Below, piece after piece: positions 48,953 through 57,467 of a stretch of DNA of 64,000 nt. The translations under genes and the position numbers were made by a program. The notes under the pieces are model-generated. The model made no database searches. It was not told the DNA's origin and was given only the letters and a program-made list of their open reading frames with translations. How positions within the stretch are numbered: position 1 is the stretch's first letter; each line of letters begins with the position of its first letter. Source of the DNA: Treponema denticola (GTDB taxonomy: Bacteria > Spirochaetota > Spirochaetia > Treponematales > Treponemataceae); NCBI RefSeq assembly GCF_024181405.1, contig NZ_CP051302.1, positions 2,480,001 through 2,544,000 of the forward strand, in the 5' to 3' direction.

Positions 48953-51052
48953 ATGGACAAGACAAAACGTTTTTCATTGGCTAACAAGTTGATGCTTATA
49001 TTCGGTTTGCTTATTTTTGCAATCAGCCTTATATTAGGATTTTTTGCTGTACGCACCGCCCGAAAAGCAGTAATCGAAAAAATTGAAGTGCACTTAATCG
49101 ACAAGGCTGCAGATGTTGCTGGTATTATAGACGGAAGAGTAGATTCTTTTTTCCAATTTTTTGAAGGAGTCTCTCGTGCTCCTATCTTATTGGATCCGGA
49201 AATTTCCTATACTGAAAAAACAGCCTATTTAAAACAAGAAACGGCATTCAATGACAAAATTTACAGAATGGATTTGATAGATATGAACGGAAAAAGGCGT
49301 ACTTATGACGGGCAAATATTAGATGTTTCAGACAGAGATTTTTTTATCTCTGCATCTAATGGGAAAAGTTTTGTTTCAGAACCGCTTGTTTCCCGCCTAG
49401 ACGGTGCCTTTGTCATCGTATTTGCCGTTCCCATTTACAATAAAGATCATAGGGTAGCAGATGTTTTGCTTGCGACAGTCGAAGCAGTCCACCTTTCTAA
49501 AAGAATTGAAGATATTGTAGTGGGCAAAACGGGAAATTGTTATATTATGAGTAAAAGCGGCGTGATTATAGCTCATAAAGATACCAATCTGGTCAAAAGC
49601 CAAGTGAATATTATTGAGCAAGCCAAAACAGACGGCGAACTTGCTTCTATCGCCGCTTTTTTGGAACATGTTTTGGGCTCTTCCAAAAGTGAAATCGGCT
49701 ATTACACATATGAAGGCCAATCATACATCGCTTCATTTTCACCGATGAAAAATACCGACTGGTCGGTTATTATCCGCGCCCCTGTAAACGAATTTATGGG
49801 TACTGTAAATACCTTGCGAACCTCACTTGTTATTATTGGTGTGGTAACTTTTTTGATCGCACAGTTAATTGTCTTTTTTATAGCTAGAGCCTTAGTAAAA
49901 CCTATTCGCGGTGTTGTATCAGCTTTGCAAAATATTTCACATGGTGAGGGGGATTTGAGCGTGCGCCTTCCGATAAACGGCAATGATGAGATTACCGACC
50001 TATCGGAATACTTTAATCAGACTATTTTGAAGATAGGCTCATCGATTAAGCAAGTAGGTATTAACAGCATCGAGATGGAAAATATCGGTAATGAGCTTGC
50101 AAGCAATATGACCGAAACCGCCAGTGCCGTGCACCAGATAAGTGCTAACATCGACGGAGTAAAACAGCAAGCCCTTACTCAGGCTGCAAGCGTTACCGAA
50201 ACGGCGGCTACGATTGAAGAAATTATCCGCACGATAAAGCAGTTGAATGGCAGTATCGAAAATCAGGCAGCCAGCGTAGCCGAATCCTCTTCGGCTATCG
50301 AGCAGATGGTCGGGAACATAGCTTCTATCACTCAAACCCTCGGCAAAACCGATGATGTCATAAAAACACTCGCCTCCGCTACAGCCGACGGTAAGGATAC
50401 GATAGTTAATTCAAACTCCGTTACCCAAAAAATAGCCGAAGAATCAGGCAGTCTTTTGGAAGCCTCAAGCGTTATCCAGCACATTGCAAGTCAGACCAAT
50501 CTTTTAGCGATGAATGCTGCAATCGAAGCCGCCCACGCAGGCGAGGCGGGTAAGGGCTTTGCCGTTGTTGCCGACGAAATCCGTAAGCTCGCAGAAGAAT
50601 CTTCTACGCAAGGTAAAACCATAACTTCTACCCTCAAAGTATTATCCGGCGAAATCGAAGCTCTTTCAGCCTCTTCAAGAACGGTAGAAGAGAAATTCAA
50701 CACTATTTTTGCTCTTTCGGAGCAGGTAAAAACTATGAGCCAAAACCTAACTAACGCTATGCGTGAACAGGAGAACGGCAGCAAGGAAGTTTTGACAGCC
50801 ATTCGAGACATCAATATGGTAACAAACCAAGTAAATGACGGTTCCGCCGAGATGCTGCGAGGCGGTGAGAATGTAGCTCAAGAAATGCAAAAGCTCGATG
50901 AGCTTACCCGTATCATTACCGACAGTATGAACGAGATGGCGAGCGGTGCGGTACAAATCAGAAATGCCGTTCAGGAAGTAAATGAAATAAGTCAAAAGAA
51001 TAAGATCAGCATTCAGAACCTTGCAGAAGAAGTCAGAAAATTTAAAGTGTAA
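48953..51052 (+). CDS. Methyl-accepting chemotaxis protein 1
   Basis: A 699-residue chemoreceptor. Membrane helix 1 (about 10-32), periplasmic double-Cache-type sensor (about 35-288), helix 2 (about 289-312), HAMP linker (about 312-365), and a long cytoplasmic coiled coil. The signalling tip around 509-549 reads [39 protein letters not shown], the usual CheA/CheW contact. No C-terminal pentapeptide tether for CheR/CheB. ATG 48953 follows AAGGAG. It has a tandem relative 344 bases downstream with almost the same signalling half but a diverged sensor, so the two respond to different ligands. Confidence 0.93.
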   Translation: MDKTKRFSLANKLMLIFGLLIFAISLILGFFAVRTARKAVIEKIEVHLIDKAADVAGIIDGRVDSFFQFFEGVSRAPILLDPEISYTEKTAYLKQETAFNDKIYRMDLIDMNGKRRTYDGQILDVSDRDFFISASNGKSFVSEPLVSRLDGAFVIVFAVPIYNKDHRVADVLLATVEAVHLSKRIEDIVVGKTGNCYIMSKSGVIIAHKDTNLVKSQVNIIEQAKTDGELASIAAFLEHVLGSSKSEIGYYTYEGQSYIASFSPMKNTDWSVIIRAPVNEFMGTVNTLRTSLVIIGVVTFLIAQLIVFFIARALVKPIRGVVSALQNISHGEGDLSVRLPINGNDEITDLSEYFNQTILKIGSSIKQVGINSIEMENIGNELASNMTETASAVHQISANIDGVKQQALTQAASVTETAATIEEIIRTIKQLNGSIENQAASVAESSSAIEQMVGNIASITQTLGKTDDVIKTLASATADGKDTIVNSNSVTQKIAEESGSLLEASSVIQHIASQTNLLAMNAAIEAAHAGEAGKGFAVVADEIRKLAEESSTQGKTITSTLKVLSGEIEALSASSRTVEEKFNTIFALSEQVKTMSQNLTNAMREQENGSKEVLTAIRDINMVTNQVNDGSAEMLRGGENVAQEMQKLDELTRIITDSMNEMASGAVQIRNAVQEVNEISQKNKISIQNLAEEVRKFKV

Positions 51053-51158
51053 GCCGGTGTTGTTTTTATTTTTCTATAATATTTTCAAGTAAGTGCTTAA
51101 AAGTTCAGAAAAACTAAAAAAAATTCTTTTAAAGCTTGCAGTATACGGGAAGTCATGG

Positions 51159-51175
51159 TATACTTTATAACAATG
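51159..51175 (+). promoter_or_regulatory. Promoter of a leaderless small ORF
   Basis: TTGCAG (51136-51141), 17 bases, TATACT (51159-51164), then ATG at 51173 after eight bases. The same -10-to-ATG distance is found before the related ORF at 9387. Confidence 0.5.
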
Positions 51176-51400
51176 ATAGAGAAGTACTTCAACATCAATT
51201 ACAAGTCTTCTCACAAAAAAAGTGCAAAAAGTTTTTCAAAAATACTTGGCATAAAACGTGCGTGCCTGATAAAATTCGAAGCCCGGCAGCCGAGGGATGC
51301 CTCTGACCAAATATTTTTAAATAGCTACAGCTCTTTAATAAGATATATATCATGTCTTGGATTGAGACCTGTCAATCTAAAAGAGGAGTATCATAGATGA
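51173..51400 (+). CDS. Small ORF upstream of chemoreceptor 2, MIxKY family
   Basis: A basic 75-residue protein that starts [20 protein letters not shown], related to the ORF at 9387 (10 of 20 residues identical). It has no ribosome site but follows a promoter by eight bases. The end reads [13 protein letters not shown] and its stop overlaps the next ATG (ATGA), so translation could be coupled to chemoreceptor 2. The last segment GLRxxNLK also recurs, in frame-like form, before chemoreceptor 1 (GLRLTNLK). No known domain; it could instead be an RNA leader whose coding is incidental. Confidence 0.4.
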   Translation: MIEKYFNINYKSSHKKSAKSFSKILGIKRACLIKFEARQPRDASDQIFLNSYSSLIRYISCLGLRPVNLKEEYHR

Positions 51401-53487
51401 AAAAACGTTTTTCAATCCGCTACAAACTGATCATAGTTTTTGGTCTATTAATAGCCATAGCTGCTTCGGTGGAAGGGTTTCTTGCAACCCGTATCGCTCG
51501 TAATGCCGTTGCCGAAAAGGTCGAAATACACTTAATCGACAAGGCGACTGATGTCGCCGAAATTATTGACGGGCGCATTACCGCAGTTCAGCAATTCCTT
51601 GAAGGTATAGCGCGTATGCCTATGTTCAGCGATGCTTCCATTTCAAATGCTGAAAAAGTAGAACTGTTGAAGGAACAGGCTGCATTTAATGCAGCCCTTC
51701 ATGAATTGGATTTTAGCGAACTTGACGGCACGCTCCACAGTATTAACGGCCATGCTAATGTCGGTGATCGGGAGTGGTTCAAAGCGGCACGAAACGGAAA
51801 AGCGTTTCTTTCCGAACCGCTTTTTTCAAGGACGACACAAAAATTTATCCAAGTTATTGCTGTTCCGATTTACGATGATAATCATCAAATTATCGGCGTT
51901 CTGAGTGCGGATTTTGACGGGGCTTGGCTTTCTGAACAGATTAAAGATATAGTTGTGGGCAAAACAGGTAATTGCTATATAATGGGAGATACTACCAACA
52001 TTATTGCGGATAAAGATATCGAACTGGTTAGAAATCAAGTGAGCATTATTGAGCTGGCAAAAACGGACAAAGAGCTTACTTCGTGTGCCGATTTTTTGGA
52101 ATACGTTTGGGATACCGACGAAAGCGAGGTCGGCTATTACACATACCAAGGAGTATCTTACATAGCCTCTTTTGCCACAATGAAAACCACTGGTTGGTCT
52201 GTTATTATCCGCGCACCGGTAAATGAGTTTATGGGAGCAGTTAATACTTTGCGTAGGTCGGTGTTCGGTATCGGAATAGTGGTTATATCTATTGCACTGG
52301 TCATCGTTTTCTTTGTAGCCCTTGCATTGATTAAACCCATAACGGCTATCGTTTCCGCACTTAAAGACATCGCAGAGGGTGAAGGAGATTTAACGGTACG
52401 CCTTCCTGTACACGGCAATGATGAAATAACCGACCTCTCAGAATACTTTAATCAGACTATTTCGAAGATAGGCTCATCGATTAAGCAAGTAGGTCTTAAC
52501 AGCGTCGATATGGAAAATATCGGCAACGAGCTTGCATCGAATATGACCGAAACCGCCAGCGCCGTACACGAGATAAGCGCCAACATAAACGGAGTAAAGC
52601 AACAGGCTCTTACCCAAGCAGCAAGTGTTACCGAAACGGCTGCAACCATTGAAGAAATTGTCCGTACGATTAAACAACTAAACGGAAGTATCGAAAATCA
52701 GGCTGCCAGCGTCGCCGAATCCTCCGCTTCAATCGAACAGATGGTTGCGAATATTGCATCCATCACGCAGACACTTGGTAAAACCGATGGCGTTATAAAA
52801 ACGCTGGCTTCCGCTACCGCCGACGGCAAGGAAACACTTTCAGGTGCTAACAGCGTTACGCAGAAAATAACGGAAGAGTCGGGCAGTCTATTGGAAGCCT
52901 CAAGCGTTATCCAGCACATTGCAAGCCAAACAAACCTATTGGCAATGAACGCCGCTATTGAGGCCGCTCATGCAGGAGAAGCAGGCAAAGGTTTTGCCGT
53001 TGTAGCCGATGAAATCCGAAAGCTTGCAGAAGAGTCTTCCGCACAGGGCAAAACAATAACTGCAACGCTTAAAGCTCTTTCGGGTGAAATAGAGGCTCTT
53101 TCCGCTTCGTCGAAAACCGTAGAGGAAAAATTTAACGCTATTTTTAATTTGGCCGAGCAAGTTAAATCGATGAGTGACACTCTTACCGAAGCTATGCATG
53201 AGCAAGAGAAAGGAAGTAAGGAAGTTTTGTCTGCCATTAAGGGTATCAACACGGTAACGGTTGAAGTGCAGGCAGGCTCTGAAGAAATGCTGAAAGGAGG
53301 GGAGAGTGTTGCTGAGGAGATGCAAAAACTGGATGGTCTGACCCGCGTTATAACTGACAGCATGAATGAGATGGCCTCCGGCGCGGTACAGATTAGCAAT
53401 GCCGTACAGGAAGTAAATGAGATAAGCCAAAAGAATAAGGCCAGTATTCAAAACCTTACGGAAGAAGTTTCTAAATTCAAAGTGTAA
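51397..53487 (+). CDS. Methyl-accepting chemotaxis protein 2
   Basis: A 696-residue chemoreceptor with the same plan as its upstream neighbour: helix 1 (about 8-28), Cache-type sensor, helix 2 (about 287-311), HAMP, coiled coil and tip. The cytoplasmic half is nearly the same protein as chemoreceptor 1, and stretches of about 60 bases (around 52440 and 50010) are almost identical, indicating recent duplication or gene conversion. The sensor domains agree mainly at [11 protein letters not shown] and PVNEFMG(A/T)VNTLR, so ligands probably differ. ATG 51397 is preceded by AGAGGAG. No pentapeptide tether. Confidence 0.93.
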   Translation: MKKRFSIRYKLIIVFGLLIAIAASVEGFLATRIARNAVAEKVEIHLIDKATDVAEIIDGRITAVQQFLEGIARMPMFSDASISNAEKVELLKEQAAFNAALHELDFSELDGTLHSINGHANVGDREWFKAARNGKAFLSEPLFSRTTQKFIQVIAVPIYDDNHQIIGVLSADFDGAWLSEQIKDIVVGKTGNCYIMGDTTNIIADKDIELVRNQVSIIELAKTDKELTSCADFLEYVWDTDESEVGYYTYQGVSYIASFATMKTTGWSVIIRAPVNEFMGAVNTLRRSVFGIGIVVISIALVIVFFVALALIKPITAIVSALKDIAEGEGDLTVRLPVHGNDEITDLSEYFNQTISKIGSSIKQVGLNSVDMENIGNELASNMTETASAVHEISANINGVKQQALTQAASVTETAATIEEIVRTIKQLNGSIENQAASVAESSASIEQMVANIASITQTLGKTDGVIKTLASATADGKETLSGANSVTQKITEESGSLLEASSVIQHIASQTNLLAMNAAIEAAHAGEAGKGFAVVADEIRKLAEESSAQGKTITATLKALSGEIEALSASSKTVEEKFNAIFNLAEQVKSMSDTLTEAMHEQEKGSKEVLSAIKGINTVTVEVQAGSEEMLKGGESVAEEMQKLDGLTRVITDSMNEMASGAVQISNAVQEVNEISQKNKASIQNLTEEVSKFKV

Positions 53488-53559
53488 TTATTTATAATAG
53501 ACAAACCTTTATTTTTTTGGTAAAATACGCCGGACATAAACCAATAAAAGGAGAATTGT

Positions 53560-54234
53560 ATGAATTATTTGGTTTTAATAGGCGTTGCAATTATTATCGC
53601 CGGTTTTATTTTAAAACTCGACGTAGTTGCAGTTGTTTTGATTTCAGGCCTTGTAACAGGCTTGATTGCAAAGATGGGATTCGTTGAAGTCCTTAATGCA
53701 ATAGGTACAGGTTTTGTCAACAACCGTTACATGAGCTTGTTTTTTATTTCTTTTCCTGTAATCGCTATTATGGAGCGTTACGGTTTAAAAGAACGTGCTG
53801 CAGACTTTATTAAAAAGATAAAGGGAGCTAGTGCCGGTATGGTTATTTGGCTCTACATTCTTATAAGAACAATTGCTTCTGCATTTTCTATTAGATTGGG
53901 CGGCCATGTTCAGTTTATCAGACCTTTAATCCTCCCCATGGCTGAAGGAGCTGCTCAAAAACATGTAAAGCTTACCGAAGACGATATCGAAAAAATTAAG
54001 GGGCTCGCAGGAGCTTCCGAAAACTATGGAAACTTTTTCGGTCAAAATATTTTCCCTGTTGCATCAGGTGTTCTTTTAATTACAGGAACTCTCAAGGAAC
54101 AAGGTCTTGATATTACAAATACTGATGTAGCTAAGTACTCAATCTTTGCCGGTGTTGCAATGGTTCTTATAGCCTTACTACAGTGCTGGCTCTTTGAAAA
54201 ATCACTTAGAAAAGGAGAAAAGGCAGATGTTTAG
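53560..54234 (+). CDS. DUF969 subunit, 5-oxoproline transporter
   Basis: A 224-residue membrane protein of about five helices. It is the DUF969 type: LVLIGVAIIIAGFILKLDVVAVVLISGLVTGLIAKMGF, FPVIAIMERYGLKERAADFIKKIKGAS, and GGHVQFIRPLILPMAEGAAQ. DUF969 and DUF979 proteins occur together beside pyroglutamyl peptidases and are now named as subunits of a 5-oxoproline (pyroglutamate) transporter. It overlaps the second subunit by eight bases. AAGGAG precedes the ATG. Confidence 0.85.
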   Translation: MNYLVLIGVAIIIAGFILKLDVVAVVLISGLVTGLIAKMGFVEVLNAIGTGFVNNRYMSLFFISFPVIAIMERYGLKERAADFIKKIKGASAGMVIWLYILIRTIASAFSIRLGGHVQFIRPLILPMAEGAAQKHVKLTEDDIEKIKGLAGASENYGNFFGQNIFPVASGVLLITGTLKEQGLDITNTDVAKYSIFAGVAMVLIALLQCWLFEKSLRKGEKADV

Positions 54235-55225
54235 TTTTATTCAAAATAATACAATGGTTATAGATGAAATCGTTTACGGCCTTTGCGGTCTTGTTTCAAT
54301 TATCACAGCCGTAATCTCCTTAAAAGATAAAAAGAACCCTATCGGAACATTCTTGTTCTGGGGAATCTTAGGTCTTTTGTTTATGTTCGGTAAAGTTATC
54401 GTTCTTAATGTACCTTACGGAGGAGCCATTATCGGAGGCTTACTCTTTGTTTTGGGCGGTTTTACTCTTACAAAACAAGTAAAAGTTGCGGATATTAAGT
54501 CGGCAACAAAAGAAGAGATTACCGAAAATTCAAAAAAGGTCGGCAACAAGATTTTTATTCCTGCCGTTTTGATAGGTGTTGTTGCGATGTTATTGGCTCA
54601 AATGAAGAGCTTTAAAATTTCACTTGGAACAAATGCTGCCGGAAAAGAAATAATCTTCGGCTTTTCTACTGCACAAGTTGTAGGCCTTGCTTCGATAGTT
54701 GCCCTTATTTTTGCAATAATTTTAACTAAGCCGAAAATGAAAGATACAATCAACGATACTTCAAAGATGCTCATGCAGGTAGGCTCTTCAAGTTTACTCC
54801 CTCAGCTCCTCGGTGTTTTGGGTGCAATCTTTGCAACAGCCGGAATAGGTAAGATAATCGGTCATTTTGCAAGCGGTATTGTTCCTCAGGGTGTTCCCGT
54901 ACTGGGTGTTATCGCTTATTGTCTTGGAATGGTAATCTTTACGATGATTATGGGAAATGCTTTTGCCGCCTTTACCGTTATCACAATCGGTGTAGGTGTT
55001 CCCTTTGTAATTGCTCAAGGCGGAAATCCTGCTGTTGTAGGAGCCTTAGGTATGACTTGCGGATACTGCGGTACGCTTTTAACACCTATGGCTGCAAACT
55101 TTAACATTGTTCCTGCCGCAATTTTGGAAACTAAAAATAAATATACATTGATTAAGGCTCAAGCCCTTATGTCCTTTGCTTTGATTATTGTTCATATTAT
55201 TTTGATGTTGATATTTGCTTTTTAA
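54227..55225 (+). CDS. DUF979 subunit, 5-oxoproline transporter
   Basis: A 332-residue membrane protein with about nine to ten helices, the DUF979 partner of the preceding gene: QVGSSSLLPQLLGVLGAIFATAGIGKIIGHFASGIVPQGVP, AYCLGMVIFTMIMGNAFAAFTVITIGVGVPFVIAQGGNP, and TCGYCGTLLTPMAANFNIVPAAIL. Start ATG 54227 is chosen because AAGGAGAAAAGGC precedes it, overlapping the DUF969 stop by eight bases. It is followed after 17 bases by the peptidase gene. Together they import and handle pyroglutamate from peptides. Confidence 0.85.
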   Translation: MFSFIQNNTMVIDEIVYGLCGLVSIITAVISLKDKKNPIGTFLFWGILGLLFMFGKVIVLNVPYGGAIIGGLLFVLGGFTLTKQVKVADIKSATKEEITENSKKVGNKIFIPAVLIGVVAMLLAQMKSFKISLGTNAAGKEIIFGFSTAQVVGLASIVALIFAIILTKPKMKDTINDTSKMLMQVGSSSLLPQLLGVLGAIFATAGIGKIIGHFASGIVPQGVPVLGVIAYCLGMVIFTMIMGNAFAAFTVITIGVGVPFVIAQGGNPAVVGALGMTCGYCGTLLTPMAANFNIVPAAILETKNKYTLIKAQALMSFALIIVHIILMLIFAF

Positions 55226-55242
55226 AATTAGTGAGGAGATAA

Positions 55243-55896
55243 ATGAAAATTTTAGTTACCGGTTTTGATCCTTTCGGCGGTGAAAAGATTAATCCGGCCC
55301 TTGAAACAATTAAACTTCTTCCCAATGAAATTTTGGGAGCAAAAATTATAAAGCTGGAAATTCCGACAGTTATCGGAAAATCAGTAGCAAAGATAAAAGA
55401 AATGATCGAAAAAGAAAACCCTGATGTGGTTTTAAGTATCGGTCAAGCCGGAAACCGGGCCGATATTTCGGTAGAAAGAATAGGTATAAATATTGATGAT
55501 TGCCGAATTCCCGATAATGAAGGTAATCAGCCAATTGATGAACCCGTTGTAAAAGACGGGCCTGCCGCCTACTTTGTTACTCTGCCCATTAAGGCTATAG
55601 TCGAAAAGATAAAAGCCGGTAAAATACCTGCTTCAATATCGAATACGGCAGGAACCTTTATATGCAATCATGTCTGTTACGGTGTAGCTCATATTGCTGC
55701 GGCAAGAACGGCTCAGGGCAAACCGATGAAAAGCGGTTTTATTCATATTCCGTTTTTACCCGAACAGGTTATCGGAAAGCCGGCCTTAACGCCTTCAATG
55801 AGTTTGGAGATGATTGTAAAAGGAATTGAGCTTGCAATCGAAGCTATTGTCCAAAATAATTCCGACATAAAGGTTTCTGGCGGCAAAATTTGCTAA
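55243..55896 (+). CDS. pcp: Pyroglutamyl-peptidase I
   Basis: A 217-residue cysteine peptidase that removes N-terminal pyroglutamate from peptides. Catalytic triad visible: Glu78 (VERIGIN), Cys141 (TFICNH) and His168 (GFIHIPFLP). [13 protein letters not shown] at the start is the family signature. Third gene of the pyroglutamate operon; products feed glutamate catabolism. GAGGAG precedes the ATG. Confidence 0.95.
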   Translation: MKILVTGFDPFGGEKINPALETIKLLPNEILGAKIIKLEIPTVIGKSVAKIKEMIEKENPDVVLSIGQAGNRADISVERIGINIDDCRIPDNEGNQPIDEPVVKDGPAAYFVTLPIKAIVEKIKAGKIPASISNTAGTFICNHVCYGVAHIAAARTAQGKPMKSGFIHIPFLPEQVIGKPALTPSMSLEMIVKGIELAIEAIVQNNSDIKVSGGKIC

Positions 55897-55926
55897 AATA
55901 CGTTTTGTAAGAATTTATCTTAAATT

Positions 55927-55972
55927 TTAAAAACGCCTATTAGGATTAAATATCTTAATAGGCGTTTTTTAT
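55927..55972. terminator. Bidirectional intrinsic terminator
   Basis: AAAACGCCTATTA, loop, TTAATAGGCGTTTTTT. It ends the pyroglutamate operon and can serve the convergent pncB gene, which ends 35 bases beyond. Confidence 0.8.
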
Positions 55973-56006
55973 GATTAAGTATAATCAATTTTTTTTATCA
56001 TCGATA

Positions 56007-57443
56007 TCAGTTTTTAAAAACCGGTTTATTTTTTATCAGTTGCTGTTTTAAATCCCTCATCTTTTCGCTTAAAGAAACCTTGTATATGTGAGGGTTTAAA
56101 AGGCGCTTTGAAGTGTAGTCCAAACTGTCGAGCTGTTTTTCAGCATAGGCTTTGATTTCTTTAAGACTTGGAGCCTTGCCGACAGCCTTGCCGTTTTCAA
56201 TACGTTTTTCTAAAAGAGCTTCAACCTTTGTCGGTGTAAAGGTAAAATTCTGATAATCGTTTGCAGGGTGATAAAAAGTCTGCTCCACACCCTCTTCAAT
56301 TTTTTCCTCTTCAAGGGTCAACACATCAGCCTTAAAGGTTCCGTCGGGATTGTATAGGCGCCAAACCTGTTTACATGCAGGGTTAGTCATCTTTGCGGGA
56401 TTATCCGAAAATTTCATAACAGGAGTCCATTCCGTTTCTCCTAAACTCTTGCGGGCTGCCATTTTGTATACGCCTGTAAGGGATGCCTCATTTCCGCCTG
56501 TAACCATGTGAGTACCTACTCCCCAAGAATCTATAGGAGCATTATTTTGAACAAGGGATTCTACAATTTCTTCCGTCAGTTCGTTTGAAACGGAAATCTT
56601 TGCTTTAGTACAACCTGCTTCATCAAGCCGCTTCCGCACATCCTTACTCAAATAATAAATATCGCCTGAATCAAGGCGGACACCGAAGTTTTTCCCCTTT
56701 TCTTGCAAACGCTTTCCTACCTTGATAGCGTTTACAATACCCGATCGGAGCGTATCATAAGTATCTATTAAAAATATTGAATTGTCGGGATACATGTCGG
56801 CATAGGCCTGAAAGGCATCCTCTTCGCTTTTAAAAGACATTATCCATGAGTGAGCCATTGTTCCGAGGGCAGGTATGCCGAGTTCCTTGGCAGCAAGGGA
56901 ATTGCTTGTGCCGAAGGCTCCGCCTATGTAGGCAGCTCTTGTTGCACTCATAGCACCGTCATTGCCTTGAGCTCGCCGGAGGCCGAATTCCATTATAGTT
57001 CCCTTTTTTGAGGCCAGCCAAATTCGGGCTGTTTTGGTTGCTATAAGAGTTTGGAAATTTATCATGTTTAAAATGAGACCTTCCAGGAGCAAGGCTTCGA
57101 CCGTATCAGCTTCAATACGGATTAAGGGTTCATTCGGAAAAACAAGAGAGCCTTCTTTCATTGCCCAAATATTACCCGAGAATTTAAAACCGGCAATATA
57201 TTCTAAAAAATCTTTTTCAAATATTCCTAAAGACTTAAGCCAGTCTATATCGCTTTTTTCAAAGTGAAAATTTTGAATGGTTTTTAAGAGGGGTTCAAGG
57301 CCTGCAAAGACGGAATAGCCTCCCTTAAAAGGATTTGATCTAAAAAACATTTCAAAAACGGTTTTTGTGTTATTTCCTTTTTTCCAAAAACCTTGAGCCA
57401 TTGTCAATTCATAAAAGTCTGAAAATAAAGCATTATCAATCAT
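56007..57443 (-). CDS. pncB: Nicotinate phosphoribosyltransferase
   Basis: A 478-residue enzyme that joins nicotinate to PRPP to make nicotinate mononucleotide, the first step of NAD salvage. Family pieces: DFYELTMAQGFW, FEMFFRSNPFKGGYSVFAGLEPLL, MEFGLRRAQGNDGAMSATRAAYIGGAFGTSNSLA, and GTMAHSWIMSF with the phosphorylated histidine, then RLDSGDIYYLSKDVR. Normal length. Last gene of a minus-strand run behind FtsK. Confidence 0.93.
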   Translation of the reverse strand: MIDNALFSDFYELTMAQGFWKKGNNTKTVFEMFFRSNPFKGGYSVFAGLEPLLKTIQNFHFEKSDIDWLKSLGIFEKDFLEYIAGFKFSGNIWAMKEGSLVFPNEPLIRIEADTVEALLLEGLILNMINFQTLIATKTARIWLASKKGTIMEFGLRRAQGNDGAMSATRAAYIGGAFGTSNSLAAKELGIPALGTMAHSWIMSFKSEEDAFQAYADMYPDNSIFLIDTYDTLRSGIVNAIKVGKRLQEKGKNFGVRLDSGDIYYLSKDVRKRLDEAGCTKAKISVSNELTEEIVESLVQNNAPIDSWGVGTHMVTGGNEASLTGVYKMAARKSLGETEWTPVMKFSDNPAKMTNPACKQVWRLYNPDGTFKADVLTLEEEKIEEGVEQTFYHPANDYQNFTFTPTKVEALLEKRIENGKAVGKAPSLKEIKAYAEKQLDSLDYTSKRLLNPHIYKVSLSEKMRDLKQQLIKNKPVFKN

Positions 57444-57467
57444 AAATCTTACCTCATATAATTATTT

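Noticed and set aside
52968..53451. Long minus-strand frames inside the chemoreceptor genes
   Set aside because: Both chemoreceptors have them at corresponding places because the coding sequence is duplicated; no ribosome sites and no plausible proteins.
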